From Litoreibacter arenae DSM 19593 (GTDB lineage Bacteria; Pseudomonadota; Alphaproteobacteria; Rhodobacterales; Rhodobacteraceae), in the NCBI RefSeq assembly GCF_000442275.2, contig NZ_KE557312.1:349887-413886 (forward strand): 64,000 bases of DNA, given 5' to 3'. Positions 17,620-27,682 of this stretch are shown here, one piece after another. A model generated the notes under the pieces. The model did no database searches. It saw nothing but the letters and a program-made list of their open reading frames with translations, and was not told the DNA's origin. Position numbers and translations under genes: made by a program. Position 1 is the stretch's first letter; every line of letters starts with the position of its first letter.

Positions 17620-18612
17620 ATGCTCTCAGGCGCTTACATTTTTGGGTGCGAAGGGCTGCGGCTATCCGAGGCGGAACATCGCTTTTTTGCAAGCGCACAG
17701 CCTTGGGGATTTATCCTTTTTGCGCGGAATATTGAAAATCGGGAGCAACTCTCGGCGCTGACCGACGAGTTGCGCTCCGCCGTTGGATGGAACGCACCGA
17801 TCCTGATAGATCAGGAAGGCGGACGGGTGCAGCGGATGCGCGCGCCCGAGTGGCGGGAATACCCGCCCGCGCTGGACCAGATGGAGATGGCCGGAGACAA
17901 TGCGGCACGGGCGATGTATCTGCGCAACCGGCTGATTGCGGCGGAATTGTCCGAGGTCGGCATCGACGTCAATTGCGCGCCGCTGGCGGACGTGATCTGG
18001 CCGGAAAGCCATCCGGTTTTACGCAACCGCTGTTACGGCTCGGATGTCGATACGGTGGTGGAGATGTGTCTGGCGACAGAGCAGGGGCTGCTGGATGGCG
18101 GCGTGTTGCCGGTGCTCAAGCATATTCCGGGCTATGGTCGTGCGGTGGTCGACGGGCATAAGGACCTGCCACGGGTCGACGTCCCCCGTGCCGAGCTGGA
18201 CGCGCTGGACTTCGCACCGTTCAAGCGGCTGACCCATATGGCAATGGGCATGACTGCGCATATCGTATTTCCCTGCATCGACGATCTGCCTGCCACGACC
18301 TCGGCCAAGGCGATGAAGATGATCCGCGAGGAGATCGGCTTCGACAACCTGATCATGACCGACGACATCTCGATGGAGGCCCTATCCGGCACCGTGGCGG
18401 AGCGGGCGCGGGCCTCGCTGGGCGCGGGCTGCGACATTGCCTTGCATTGCAACGGTCGCATGTCGGAAATGGTGGCGGTGGCCGATGCGTCCGGCCCGAT
18501 GCGCCTGCAATCGCAAACACGCGCGACGCGGGCGCTGTCGCAGCGCAGAACCCCAACAGATATTGACATTTCGGCCCTTGAGGCGGAGTTTCGCACCCTA
18601 GTTGCAGGGTAG
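17620..18612 (+). CDS. nagZ: Beta-N-acetylhexosaminidase
   Basis: 330 aa GH3 enzyme releasing GlcNAc from GlcNAc-anhydroMurNAc peptides in peptidoglycan recycling (cytoplasm). The family motif is KHIPGYGRAVVDGHKDLP (about residues 166-183); Tyr replaces the usual His after PG, and DGH stands where DSH is common. The catalytic Asp lies in LIMTDDISMEAL (about 245). The start is set by the conserved N-terminus MLSGAYIFGCEGLRLSEAE. scpA starts 3 bases after the stop, so they are very likely one transcript. Confidence 0.92.
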   Translation: MLSGAYIFGCEGLRLSEAEHRFFASAQPWGFILFARNIENREQLSALTDELRSAVGWNAPILIDQEGGRVQRMRAPEWREYPPALDQMEMAGDNAARAMYLRNRLIAAELSEVGIDVNCAPLADVIWPESHPVLRNRCYGSDVDTVVEMCLATEQGLLDGGVLPVLKHIPGYGRAVVDGHKDLPRVDVPRAELDALDFAPFKRLTHMAMGMTAHIVFPCIDDLPATTSAKAMKMIREEIGFDNLIMTDDISMEALSGTVAERARASLGAGCDIALHCNGRMSEMVAVADASGPMRLQSQTRATRALSQRRTPTDIDISALEAEFRTLVAG

Positions 18613-18615
18613 CGC

Positions 18616-19410
18616 ATGAGCGAGCAGGACCAGACCGAGGGCGAGTGGGACGAAGGCACAGTCGAAGCACGGCTGGCGGCCGAGGCTCTGATCGTTGATG
18701 TAGACGGCTTCGAGGGGCCTCTCGACCTGCTGCTGACCCTGTCGCGCACGCAGAAAGTAGACCTGCGCAAGGTCTCGATCTTGCAACTGGCGGAACAATA
18801 TCTGGTTTTCATCGAGCAGGCCAAGGCTTTGCGGCTGGAACTGGCGGCGGATTACCTGGTGATGGCCGCGTGGCTGGCCTTCCTGAAATCCCGCCTGCTT
18901 CTGCCGCCCGACCCGACCGAGGACGGCCCGTCAGGTGAAGAGTTGGCCGCACATCTGGCGTTCCAGCTGGAACGCCTGAGCGCGATGCGCGAGGCGTCCG
19001 CGAAGCTGATGGCCCGCGACCAGCTTGGGCGGGACTTTTTCGCGCGTGGACTGCCAGAAGACGTCACGCGGGTGCGCAAGGTGACCTACACGGCGACGCT
19101 TCTGGACCTGATGCAGGCCTATGCGCGGATCAAGACCAAGGACGAGTTTCGCCCGTTCGTCATGGACCGCGAAAAGGTGTTCACGATGGAGCAGGCGCTG
19201 GAGCGGATGCGCGGGCTGATCGGCTATGCGGGCGACTGGTCCGACCTGACTTCGTGGCTGCCCGAGGGGTGGGAGACGGACCTCGTCAAGCGCCGTTCCG
19301 CCACCGCCTCCACCTTTGCGGCGTCGCTGGAGATGGTCAAACAGGGCCAGATGGAGATGCGACAAGGCGATGCCTTTGCCCCCATTCAGATACGCAAGAA
19401 GGACAGCTAA
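18616..19410 (+). CDS. scpA: Segregation and condensation protein A
   Basis: 264 aa kleisin of the bacterial SMC-ScpAB condensin, which compacts and segregates chromosomes. The N-terminal domain has the hallmark FEGPLDLLLTLSRTQKVDLR followed by SILQLAEQYLVFIEQAK and a winged-helix C-terminal part. It starts 3 bases after nagZ and abuts scpB directly (scpB ATG is the next base after the stop), so expression is probably coupled. The smc gene is not in the window. Confidence 0.95.
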   Translation: MSEQDQTEGEWDEGTVEARLAAEALIVDVDGFEGPLDLLLTLSRTQKVDLRKVSILQLAEQYLVFIEQAKALRLELAADYLVMAAWLAFLKSRLLLPPDPTEDGPSGEELAAHLAFQLERLSAMREASAKLMARDQLGRDFFARGLPEDVTRVRKVTYTATLLDLMQAYARIKTKDEFRPFVMDREKVFTMEQALERMRGLIGYAGDWSDLTSWLPEGWETDLVKRRSATASTFAASLEMVKQGQMEMRQGDAFAPIQIRKKDS

Positions 19411-20058
19411 ATGGCTGAACCACAAGAAGAAAGCCTGTTCGAGGCGCCCCCCATGGCGGAGCAGGAGCGCATGGTGGAGGCGATTTTGTTCGCGTCTGTC
19501 GAGGCGGTGACGATCAAGGAGTTGTCCGACCGCATGCCGCATGGCTCAGATCCGGCGGAGGCGCTGGTCTACCTCAAGAAGCGCTATGAGGGGCGTGGCG
19601 TCCATCTGGTGCGGGTGGGGGACGCCTGGGCGATGCGCACGGCGGGAGATCTGGGCTTTCTGATGCAGAAGGAGACGATCGAGACGCGCAAACTTTCGCG
19701 CGCGGCGATCGAAACTCTGGCGATTGTCGCTTACCACCAGCCGGTGACCCGCGCCGAGATCGAGGAGATCCGTGGCGTGTCGGTGTCGCGCGGAACGGTG
19801 GACCAACTGATCGAGATGGAATGGATCCGCTTCGGCCGCCGCCGTATGACGCCGGGCCGTCCCGTGACATTCGTGGTGACGCAGACGTTTCTGGATCATT
19901 TCGGCCTGGAGAACGCCCGCGATCTGCCGGGGCTGAAGGAGTTGCGATCCGCAGGCTTGCTGGACAACCGACCCGCGCCGGGACTGGAAGCGCTTGATGC
20001 AGATGATGACGACGAAGATGAAAGCCCGGAAGGCCAGAACGAGCTTTTCGAGGATTAA
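19411..20058 (+). CDS. scpB: Segregation and condensation protein B
   Basis: 215 aa, two winged-helix domains. Recognisable segments are VEAILFASVEAVTIKELSD in the first domain and RAAIETLAIVAYHQPVTRAE, EIRGVSVSRGTVDQLIE in the second. ScpB dimers bind the ScpA kleisin in the SMC condensin complex. The C-terminus is strongly acidic (DADDDDEDE). Directly abuts scpA. Confidence 0.95.
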   Translation: MAEPQEESLFEAPPMAEQERMVEAILFASVEAVTIKELSDRMPHGSDPAEALVYLKKRYEGRGVHLVRVGDAWAMRTAGDLGFLMQKETIETRKLSRAAIETLAIVAYHQPVTRAEIEEIRGVSVSRGTVDQLIEMEWIRFGRRRMTPGRPVTFVVTQTFLDHFGLENARDLPGLKELRSAGLLDNRPAPGLEALDADDDDEDESPEGQNELFED

Positions 20059-20094
20059 TGCCTATATGCCTGAGCATCAGGCGGGAGAGACGAG

Positions 20095-20295
20095 ATGAAC
20101 CAGATTATCAACATGGTTATGCGCATGGTCTTGCGCCGCTTGGTCAATATGGGGATCAACAAGGGCATTGATGTCGCCGCCAAGCGGGGGAAAGCTGGCA
20201 AGGAACTTACGCCGGAGCAACGCCGCGGAGCGGGGGAGCAGTCGAAGCGAGCGAAACAGGCGGTGCGTATGAGCCGTCGTATCGGGCGGTTTTGA
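20095..20295 (+). CDS. Small basic hypothetical protein (66 aa)
   Basis: 66 aa, 36 bases after scpB with a GGAGAGACGAG site before ATG 20095. The N-terminus is amphipathic (MNQIINMVMRMVLRRLVNMG); the rest is very basic (KRGKAGKEL, QSKRAKQAVRMSRRIGRF) with net positive charge. It may be a nucleic-acid- or membrane-surface-binding peptide. Similar short proteins follow scpB in related genomes as far as I recall; function unknown. Confidence 0.6.
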   Translation: MNQIINMVMRMVLRRLVNMGINKGIDVAAKRGKAGKELTPEQRRGAGEQSKRAKQAVRMSRRIGRF

Positions 20296-20339
20296 TAGGC
20301 TGAAGGTGCCTGCGGGCCTGACGGAGTTAGGCTGATCGA

Positions 20340-20375
20340 CCCTCCGGGGGAGGTATTTTTGGAAAAAAGAAATCG
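20340..20375. repeat. Dispersed intergenic hairpin element, copy C
   Basis: The hairpin CCTCC-GGG-GGAGG is followed by TATTTTTGGAAAAAAGAAAT. The tail differs from copy A at one position. It sits between the convergent 66-aa gene and the dCTP deaminase gene, in a 196-base gap that otherwise shows no gene. Confidence 0.7.
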
Positions 20376-20491
20376 GTTTTCCGGGTTGAGCGCGGCAGCG
20401 TCCCGGGTCTTGAGAGATGTTTTTTTTGCGTGGAGTTGCCTGTGGTTCCCTGCGGGGAACCTTTGTCAGGCGCGTTAACCTTAATGTCGGG

Positions 20492-21583
20492 TTAAACGGG
20501 GGCTTTGAAGTGTTTGGAAAGCTTCAGGCCCTGACCTTGATAGTTTGATTTGATGTCGAGGCCGTAAAGCTGCGTCGGAATCTCGGACATGTGTTCGTAG
20601 ACGAGGCGGCCTACGGTCTGGCCGTGCTCCAACACGAAGGGGGCTTCGTGACAGCGAACCTCGAGCACGCCGCGCGAGCCGGTGCCGCCCGCGCCGGAAT
20701 AGCCGAAGCCGGGGTCAAAGAAGCCTGCGTAGTGGACGCGAAATTCGCCGACCATGGCCAGATAGGGGGCCATTTCGGCTGCGCAATTGGGCGGTATGAC
20801 GATGCTCTGCTGGCTGACAAGGATGTAGAAGGCGCCGGGGTCGAGGATCAGGCGGGCGTCTTTTGTGCGCAACTCCTCCCAGTAGTCAGACGGGTCATAG
20901 TGGTTGAACTTGTCGAGGTCGATAACGCCTGTATGGGGTTTGGCGCGGTAGCCCACAAGATCGCCTTGAGCGGGTTTGAGATCGACCGAAAAACCCAACC
21001 CGTCAGAAATAACCGCATCGCCGGATACGATCGGGCTGGCGGCGTGCAGGGCGCGCAATTCGTCGTCGTCCAAGACGGTTTTGCCGGACCGGAAGATGAT
21101 CTGGTTCAACATCTGACCCGTGCGGGCCACCACCGAAAACGAGCGCGGGCAGATTTCGGCATAGAGGCGACCGGAGTAGCCTGCGGGAACGCGATCGAAC
21201 TCCACGCCATTGTCGGTGATGACGCGGGTCAGCAGATCAAGGCGACCGATGGAGGATTTGGCGGAGGCGGCGGCGACCATGTCAGCCGGCAGCGCCAGTT
21301 TTTCGAGCAGGGGGACGACGTAGACGCAGCCTTTTTCCAGAACCGCGCCGCTGGTCAGGTCAATCTCGTGCATGGTGAAATCGGCGAGGCGTTCCTTAAC
21401 CGTATGACCGCGCCCGGTCAGAAACGACGCGCGGACGCGGTAGGCCTTGGTGCCGAGGCGCAGGTCGAGGGAAGCGGGCTGGATCTGGCCGTCGGATACG
21501 GGTGTGTCAGCGCTGATCGCACCGTCTGAGAGCAGAATTTGCATTTGGTGGTCGGCGAGCACGCCGGGCTTGAAAACAGACAT
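20492..21583 (-). CDS. dcd: 2'-deoxycytidine 5'-triphosphate deaminase (double-domain)
   Basis: 363 aa, about twice the size of E. coli Dcd. It contains two dUTPase-like repeats. The first carries the phosphate-binding motif ASAKSSIGRLDLLTRV (about 112-127) and VPAGYSGRLYAEICPRSFSV; the second has AMVGEFRVHYAGFFDPGFGY and LEHGQTVGRLVYEHM. The enzyme makes dUTP from dCTP for dTMP synthesis. The double-domain form is the alphaproteobacterial version. An intact second active site cannot be proven by eye. Downstream of tRNA-Pro on the same strand. Confidence 0.88.
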   Translation of the reverse strand: MSVFKPGVLADHQMQILLSDGAISADTPVSDGQIQPASLDLRLGTKAYRVRASFLTGRGHTVKERLADFTMHEIDLTSGAVLEKGCVYVVPLLEKLALPADMVAAASAKSSIGRLDLLTRVITDNGVEFDRVPAGYSGRLYAEICPRSFSVVARTGQMLNQIIFRSGKTVLDDDELRALHAASPIVSGDAVISDGLGFSVDLKPAQGDLVGYRAKPHTGVIDLDKFNHYDPSDYWEELRTKDARLILDPGAFYILVSQQSIVIPPNCAAEMAPYLAMVGEFRVHYAGFFDPGFGYSGAGGTGSRGVLEVRCHEAPFVLEHGQTVGRLVYEHMSEIPTQLYGLDIKSNYQGQGLKLSKHFKAPV

Positions 21584-21641
21584 TACCGCCCCTTTGGATA
21601 CACGAAACGCCCGGCGCGGGGGCGCACGGGCGTTTGATGAT

Positions 21642-21718
21642 TGGTCGGGCTAGCAGGACTCGAACCTGCGACCTTCCGTCCCCCAGACGGACGCGCTACC
21701 AGGCTGCGCCATAGCCCG
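21642..21718 (-). tRNA. tRNA-Pro (anticodon GGG)
   Basis: Complete cloverleaf on the minus strand: acceptor CGGGCTA pairs with TAGCCCG, the D arm contains GCGCAGCCTGGTAGCGC, the anticodon stem CCGTC/GACGG encloses the loop TGGGGGA (anticodon GGG), and the T arm is GCAGG-TTCGAGT-CCTGC. The discriminator is A and CCA is encoded. It lies upstream of the dCTP deaminase gene. Confidence 0.97.
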
Positions 21719-21813
21719 ACGAATAGCGCCACTTCATAGCCAAATTCCAAGCGGAGGCAAGGCCTTTGGCCGGAATATTGCTGGGGAGGCGCAAACATCA
21801 TGTGATGTTGCGC

Positions 21814-22770
<957 letters not shown>

Positions 22771-22794
22771 GAATTCAGGCCCCTTTCAGGTGGG

Positions 22795-23097
22795 TCAGGA
22801 CTTGTTGCCGGACGCGACGCGGTCTTTCATCAGGTGCGACGGGCGGAAGGTCAGCACGCGGCGGGGATGGATCGGGACCTCTTCGCCGGTTTTCGGGTTG
22901 CGACCGATGCGCGCGGATTTCTCGCGCACTGAAAACGTGCCGAAGGACGATATCTTCACCTGCTGGCCCGCGACGAGCGCGTCGGACATGTGCTGTAGCA
23001 CGCTTTCGACCAGATCGGAGCTTTCGTTGCGCGACAGCCCCACCTCCCGGAATACGGCTTCGCTTAGATCCATACGGGTCAATGTAGTACCAGTCAT
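22795..23097 (-). CDS. ihfA: Integration host factor, alpha subunit
   Basis: 100 aa from ATG 23097, preceded by TTGGGGGAC; 100 aa is the standard size. IHF bends DNA sharply as a heterodimer with IhfB (not in the window) and shapes promoters, recombination sites and the nucleoid. The signature is [20 protein letters not shown] followed by [10 protein letters not shown] (the DNA-binding arm, with the Pro that intercalates). It lies between fabH and the MerR gene on the same strand. Confidence 0.95.
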   Translation of the reverse strand: MTGTTLTRMDLSEAVFREVGLSRNESSDLVESVLQHMSDALVAGQQVKISSFGTFSVREKSARIGRNPKTGEEVPIHPRRVLTFRPSHLMKDRVASGNKS

Positions 23098-23209
23098 GAC
23101 GTCCCCCAATTGTTATCTTTGAAAGACGATAGGCTCGGGGGAATTTCCGAGTCAATATCAAGGGCTTGGATTGCACCCTTTATGCGCTGTTTGAGCGGTT
23201 TTTCACCCC

Positions 23210-24187
23210 TTACAGGCGCAAAACCACCGCGCCCCATGCCAAACCGCCGCCGATGGCCTCCATAACCAGCAACTGACCGGGGGCAAATTTGCCTTCCGCC
23301 TTGGCCACGGACAGCGCAAGGGGAATCGATGCGGCAGAGGTATTGCCGTGGTCTTGAACAGTCACCACGACGCGGTCCATGGGTACATTCATCTTGGTGG
23401 CCGTCGCCTTGATGATGCGCAGGTTGGCCTGATGGGGGACCACCCAATCGACATCCGCGTCGCTTAGCCCGGCTTTTTCCAAAGCGGCTTCTGCGGTCTT
23501 GGCCAGCTTGTCGACGGCGTGGCGGAAAACTTCCTTGCCCTGCATGACCAGCACACCGGTGGTCTGCGTCTTCGAGACGCCGCCATCGACATAGAGCAGG
23601 TCGCGATAGCTGCCGTCGGAATTCAGGTCTGTAGCGAGGATGCCTGCATCCTGCGCGGTGCCGTCGCCTTCGCCAGCTTCCAGCACGACCGCGCCCGCGC
23701 CGTCGCCGAACAGCACGCAGGTGGAGCGGTCTTCCCAGTTCATGATGCGCGAGAACGTCTCCGCGCCGATGACGAGCACCCGCTTGGCTTGGCCGGATTT
23801 AATCATGGCATCGGCATTGGACAGCGCAAAGACAAAGCCCGCGCAGACGGCCTGCACGTCAAAGGCAAATCCGGTTTTCATTCCCAGATTGCCTTGCACG
23901 AAGGTCGCGACGGACGGGAATGTCGTGTCGGGGGTCGAGGTGGCGACGATGATGGCATCGACGGTCTCGGCGGTCATGCCTGCATCTTCCAGCGCCGCTC
24001 GCGCCGCGTCGGTGGCAAGGTCCGAGGTGGTTTGACCATCGGCCGCAAAGTGGCGGCGCTCGATCCCGGAGCGGGACTTGATCCACGCATCGGACGTGTC
24101 TATCCACTCCTCGAATTCGGCGTTCTCGACCACACGGGTGGGCAGGGCGTGGCCCATGCCACGAAGAACTGAACGGATCATGCTCAT
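23210..24187 (-). CDS. fabH: Beta-ketoacyl-ACP synthase III
   Basis: 325 aa initiating condensing enzyme of type II fatty acid synthesis (acetyl-CoA plus malonyl-ACP). The Cys-His-Asn triad is visible: C115 in FDVQAVCAGF, H252 in VVPHQANLRI and N282 in QDHGNTSAAS. Start and plsX stop overlap as ATGA, so translation is coupled. Part of the rpmF-plsX-fabH-ihfA-MerR run. Confidence 0.96.
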   Translation of the reverse strand: MSMIRSVLRGMGHALPTRVVENAEFEEWIDTSDAWIKSRSGIERRHFAADGQTTSDLATDAARAALEDAGMTAETVDAIIVATSTPDTTFPSVATFVQGNLGMKTGFAFDVQAVCAGFVFALSNADAMIKSGQAKRVLVIGAETFSRIMNWEDRSTCVLFGDGAGAVVLEAGEGDGTAQDAGILATDLNSDGSYRDLLYVDGGVSKTQTTGVLVMQGKEVFRHAVDKLAKTAEAALEKAGLSDADVDWVVPHQANLRIIKATATKMNVPMDRVVVTVQDHGNTSAASIPLALSVAKAEGKFAPGQLLVMEAIGGGLAWGAVVLRL

Positions 24188-25275
24188 GTGCTGGATGTGT
24201 CCTTCGACGCGTCTTGGTTCTGGGAAGCCGGTTCTTCAATCTGGCTTGCTTCGGTGAGGGATGCAACCCGCGCGGCCAGCTTCTCGCCAAATCCGGATTG
24301 CGCCAGTTGTGACGCGAGTTTGATCGCCGCCGCGAAGCTGGTGCCGTCCGCCGCGCCATGCGACTTCACCACAGTGCCGTTGAGGCCCAGAAACACCCCG
24401 CCATTGGCCTGGCGAGGATCGACCCGCTTTTTCAGGCGTTGCAGTGACGGGTAGGCCAGAAGCGCCGCCATCCGCGAGAGCCATGAGTATTTGAACGCTT
24501 CGCGCAGAGTTTCGGAAATCAGGTTAGCGGTTCCCTCGGCAGTTTTCAGCGCGACGTTGCCGGTGAAGCCGTCGGTGACGATGACATCCACGCGGTCCGA
24601 CGGGATGTCGCCGCCTTCGATGAAGCCGATATATTCGAATTCGTTTTGCCCGGCCGCCGCCTCGATCAATTCATGCGCGACTTTCAGCTCCGCTCGGCCC
24701 TTGTGCTCCTCGGTTCCGACATTGAGCAGCCCAATGCGGGGGCGGGACAGGCCGAAGCCGTTGCGGGCGTAGCTCATGCCCATGAGCGCGTATTGCAGCA
24801 GATCGTCCTGATCGGCGCGGATATCGGCGCCGACATCTAGCATGACGTTGAAGCCGGAGGGGTTGTTGGAGGGCCAGAGGCAGGCGATGGCAGGACGGTT
24901 GACGCCCGGAACCTTGCGCAGCCGGATCATGGAAACCGCCATCAGCGCGCCTGTATTGCCGCAACTGACGCAGACGGGCGCGTCCCCGGCGCGCACAGCG
25001 TCGATGGCCGACCACATGGACGTACCCTTGCCGTGCCGCATCACATGGGAGGGCTTTTCGTGCATCGTCACCACCTCGTCGGTGTGACGAATCTCGCAGC
25101 GGTCCGTGATGCCACGCTTGGCCAAAAGCGGCTCCAGCTCGGCGCCGTCGCCATGCACGATAAAATGGATGTCCGGGTTCAGGTCGGCAGACTTTGCCAT
25201 GCCCTCAACGACTGCGGCGGGGCCCAAGTCCCCGCCCATCGCGTCGATGGAGATAACTGTTTTAGATGAACCCAC
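24184..25275 (-). CDS. plsX: Phosphate acyltransferase
   Basis: 363 aa. PlsX makes acyl-phosphate from acyl-ACP for phosphatidic acid synthesis by PlsY. N-terminal ISIDAMGGDLGPAAVVEGM and the internal NTGALMAVSMIRLRKVPG, DVGADIRADQDDLLQYA and GFTGNVALKTAEGTANLI are family hallmarks. A C-terminal Gln/Glu/Ser-rich tail of about 25 residues looks dispensable. It overlaps fabH by 4 bases and lies 48 bases after rpmF, linking membrane lipid supply with ribosome assembly genes. Confidence 0.96.
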   Translation of the reverse strand: MGSSKTVISIDAMGGDLGPAAVVEGMAKSADLNPDIHFIVHGDGAELEPLLAKRGITDRCEIRHTDEVVTMHEKPSHVMRHGKGTSMWSAIDAVRAGDAPVCVSCGNTGALMAVSMIRLRKVPGVNRPAIACLWPSNNPSGFNVMLDVGADIRADQDDLLQYALMGMSYARNGFGLSRPRIGLLNVGTEEHKGRAELKVAHELIEAAAGQNEFEYIGFIEGGDIPSDRVDVIVTDGFTGNVALKTAEGTANLISETLREAFKYSWLSRMAALLAYPSLQRLKKRVDPRQANGGVFLGLNGTVVKSHGAADGTSFAAAIKLASQLAQSGFGEKLAARVASLTEASQIEEPASQNQDASKDTSST

Positions 25276-25323
25276 CGGGAAGCCTGCCTGTTTGTCGCAT
25301 TATTGTTGCGACGCAGCCTAGGC

Positions 25324-25530
25324 TCAAGCGGCGTCGTCGTCCAGATCGACTTCGTCGGCCAGAGCCACGACTTCGCGCTCTGCATAGTGACCGCAAGACG
25401 GGCAGACGTGGTGCGGGCGCTTCAGTTCGCCGCAGTTGCTGCACTCGTTCGGGTTCGCGGCGACCAGCGCGTCATGGGCGCGGCGGTTGTTGCGGCGCGA
25501 CTTGGATACTTTATTCTGCTGGACGGCCAT
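25324..25530 (-). CDS. rpmF: 50S ribosomal protein L32
   Basis: 68 aa. Starts [19 protein letters not shown] and holds a four-cysteine zinc site, CSNCG and CPSCGH, typical of the zinc-containing L32 form. The acidic tail ([12 protein letters not shown]) is common in alphaproteobacteria. It is the first gene of the plsX-fabH-ihfA run. Confidence 0.97.
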   Translation of the reverse strand: MAVQQNKVSKSRRNNRRAHDALVAANPNECSNCGELKRPHHVCPSCGHYAEREVVALADEVDLDDDAA

Positions 25531-25703
25531 GTCTCAACCTTTGGTGTTCGGGGGCCGGTTTGCGGCCCGTGTGTCTAATCAAGCGTCTGTCGACGGTGTT
25601 CCGTGGGCGTCTAACGCCTCATACGCGGCCCGTCCAGAGCCATAATCTCAAGAAGCGCGGAAAATACGGATTCCGTAGCGTTTGGCAAGGGGATTCGCGG
25701 AAA

Positions 25704-26246
25704 TCACTCCGCGTCGGGGTTTTCCAGCTTGGCCTTGAGCGCGGCGAGCCCCGCAAAGGGCTTCACCACCTCGTCCGTCAAAGGCTCGGTCCCCGGCTCG
25801 GCGAAGTCCGTCTGCTCCAGCGCGGCCCCGTCGGAGCGGGGGTAGGGTGGCACGGCCAGCGCCAGCGCCTCGGCGGCGATCTCGGCAATATCAAGCGTTG
25901 CGGGCAACGGCTCGGAGGTGTCGTCGCCATCCATCTCCGCCTCCGCCTCGGTGGGTTCCTGCCAGTCGGACAGGTATTGCCGCGTAAGCGTCTCGTCGAT
26001 GCGGGTGGTCACCGGCTCCAGCGTCACGACGCAAGGCTGCACCACCGTGGCCCCTAAACGGGCGTCAAGACGCCAGTCGGTCTTGCCCAAGGGCTGCAAC
26101 GTCCCCTCAAGGCGCATCTTGCGCAGGGCGCTCAGACCCATCTCCTCCGCCAACCGGCTCATGGCCGCTGCATCGGGAGTGTAGTTGATCTGGGTGGGTT
26201 TTCGGCTTGGCAGGTCTGCGAGCCGCAGCAGGGTGGTGTTGGCCAT
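25704..26246 (-). CDS. DUF177 (YceD-like) protein
   Basis: 180 aa from ATG 26246 (MANTTLLRLADLPSRKPTQ); the longer frame upstream runs into the divergent bamE region and is not credible. The core has GTLQPLGKTDWRLDARLGAT, VVQPCVVTLEPVTTRIDETL and an acidic loop DGDDTSEPLP. DUF177/YceD proteins lie next to rpmF in most bacteria and are linked to 23S rRNA stability. Here it is 173 bases upstream of rpmF on the same strand. Confidence 0.88.
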   Translation of the reverse strand: MANTTLLRLADLPSRKPTQINYTPDAAAMSRLAEEMGLSALRKMRLEGTLQPLGKTDWRLDARLGATVVQPCVVTLEPVTTRIDETLTRQYLSDWQEPTEAEAEMDGDDTSEPLPATLDIAEIAAEALALAVPPYPRSDGAALEQTDFAEPGTEPLTDEVVKPFAGLAALKAKLENPDAE

Positions 26247-26350
26247 GGGGAAGCTATCTTTCTTGATCACGTGCGCGTCCTTCTGTAAGTCCCTCTGTAA
26301 GCCCTCGGGCCCGAGTAGAGCAAGACACGAACAAGAAACGGGGGTCGCGC

Positions 26351-26821
26351 ATGCGGCACGGTGAGAACAAGCAGGCATCGCGACTGGTCCAACTGGTTGC
26401 AGTGACGGCACTATTTTTCGTGGCAGGATGCTCGGAAGTTATCCGCAATCACGGCTACGTGCCGATCGAGGAAGACCTGCAAAGCCTGACGGTCGGGGTA
26501 GATACGCGCGCCTCTGTCGAGGAGCGTGTAGGCAAGCCCTCCACCTCTGGTGTCCTGAGGGGCGGCGACTGGTTCTATGTCGGTAGCAAGGTGCGCCATT
26601 TCGCCTATAGAAAGCCGCAGGAGATCGACCGTCAGGTCGTGGCGCTGCGCTTCGGGGATGGGGACGTGTTGCAAAACGTGGAGCGGTTCGGGTTGGAAAA
26701 CGGGCGTGTCGTTACCCTGTCGCGGCGCGTGACCGAGACAACCGTGCGTGACGTCACATTCATCCGCCAGATCATCCGCAACTTCGGCCGGATCGACTTG
26801 GGCGAGGCCTTGGGCGACTGA
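26351..26821 (+). CDS. bamE: Outer membrane assembly lipoprotein BamE
   Basis: 156 aa lipoprotein: lipobox FVAGC with Cys27. The SmpA/OmlA domain is recognisable in HGYVPIEEDLQSLTVGVDTR, VEERVGKPSTSGVL and WFYVGSKVRHFAYRKPQE. BamE supports BamD/BamA in inserting beta-barrel proteins. It is divergent from DUF177 with about 100 bases between the starts, a gene pair conserved in alphaproteobacteria. Confidence 0.92.
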   Translation: MRHGENKQASRLVQLVAVTALFFVAGCSEVIRNHGYVPIEEDLQSLTVGVDTRASVEERVGKPSTSGVLRGGDWFYVGSKVRHFAYRKPQEIDRQVVALRFGDGDVLQNVERFGLENGRVVTLSRRVTETTVRDVTFIRQIIRNFGRIDLGEALGD

Positions 26822-26909
26822 GACCCTGTCTTGCGCAAGCCGCTGGTTAATACTTAGGTAGAACCCAGAGCCGTTCCCCGTGTGGGGGAGGCATGTTGGA
26901 GCCTGATCC

Positions 26910-27641
26910 ATGCCGATGCTGCGCAAAGGTCGCTATATCGCCCGCTTCGCTGACGGACCGACCGATATTGAGGCCGCGCAGCGGCTGCGGGGGCTGGTCT
27001 TTCGAGCTACGGCATCGGACATCGATACCTATGACGACCTTTGCCGACATATGCTTGTGGAGGACGTCAGCACCAGCAACGTGGTGTGTTGCTTCCGGCT
27101 GCTGCCGCTGGACAACGGGCGGGCCATCGAGCGCAGCTATTCTGCCCAGCACTACGGGTTGGCGTGTCTCGTCGAGTTCGAAGGCGCGATGGTCGAGATG
27201 GGCCGCTTTTGCATCCACCCCGACCACCATGACCCCGACATCCTGCGTGTCGCTTGGGGCGCGTTGACGGCCTATGTCGATGAGACGGGGGTGGAGATGT
27301 TATTCGGCTGCTCCTCATTCAAAGGCACGTCGGGGGACGCCTATCTCGACGCCTTTTCCCTGCTCAAAGAGCGCCATCTGGCCCCCAAGCGCTGGCTGCC
27401 TCGGGTCAAGGCACCTTTCGTGTTCCCCTTCGCCCGCAACCTGCGCGCGCGCCACGCTGACGTAAAGGCAGCTATGAAGGCCATGCCGCCCTTGCTGCGG
27501 ACCTATCTGCTGATGGGCGGCTGGGTCAGCGACCATGCCGTGGTGGACCGTGACCTGAACACGATGCATGTGTTCACGGGCCTTGAAATCAGCGCCATCC
27601 CCCCCGCCCGCAAGAAGCTTTTGCGCGCGGTCGCAGGGTGA
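26910..27641 (+). CDS. olsB: Ornithine-acyl-ACP N-acyltransferase (OlsB-type)
   Basis: 243 aa GNAT-related enzyme forming lyso-ornithine lipid from ornithine and 3-hydroxyacyl-ACP, the first step of phosphate-free ornithine lipid synthesis at the inner membrane. Family segments: VVCCFRLLPLDNGR, SYSAQHYGL, VEMGRFCIHPDHHDPDILR, LFGCSSFKGTSGDAYLDAF and PKRWLPRVKAPFVFPFARN. GGAG precedes ATG 26910. OlsA, the second enzyme, is not adjacent; the acyltransferase at 51862-52809 looks like a lipid A type and not OlsA. Confidence 0.88.
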   Translation: MPMLRKGRYIARFADGPTDIEAAQRLRGLVFRATASDIDTYDDLCRHMLVEDVSTSNVVCCFRLLPLDNGRAIERSYSAQHYGLACLVEFEGAMVEMGRFCIHPDHHDPDILRVAWGALTAYVDETGVEMLFGCSSFKGTSGDAYLDAFSLLKERHLAPKRWLPRVKAPFVFPFARNLRARHADVKAAMKAMPPLLRTYLLMGGWVSDHAVVDRDLNTMHVFTGLEISAIPPARKKLLRAVAG

Positions 27642-27682
27642 TCTGTTGACGCCGTTGCCGTGACGCCGTAGCGGATGGTCCC

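Noticed and set aside
21583..21801. 72-codon minus-strand open frame
   Set aside because: It contains the whole tRNA-Pro gene, so it is not coding.
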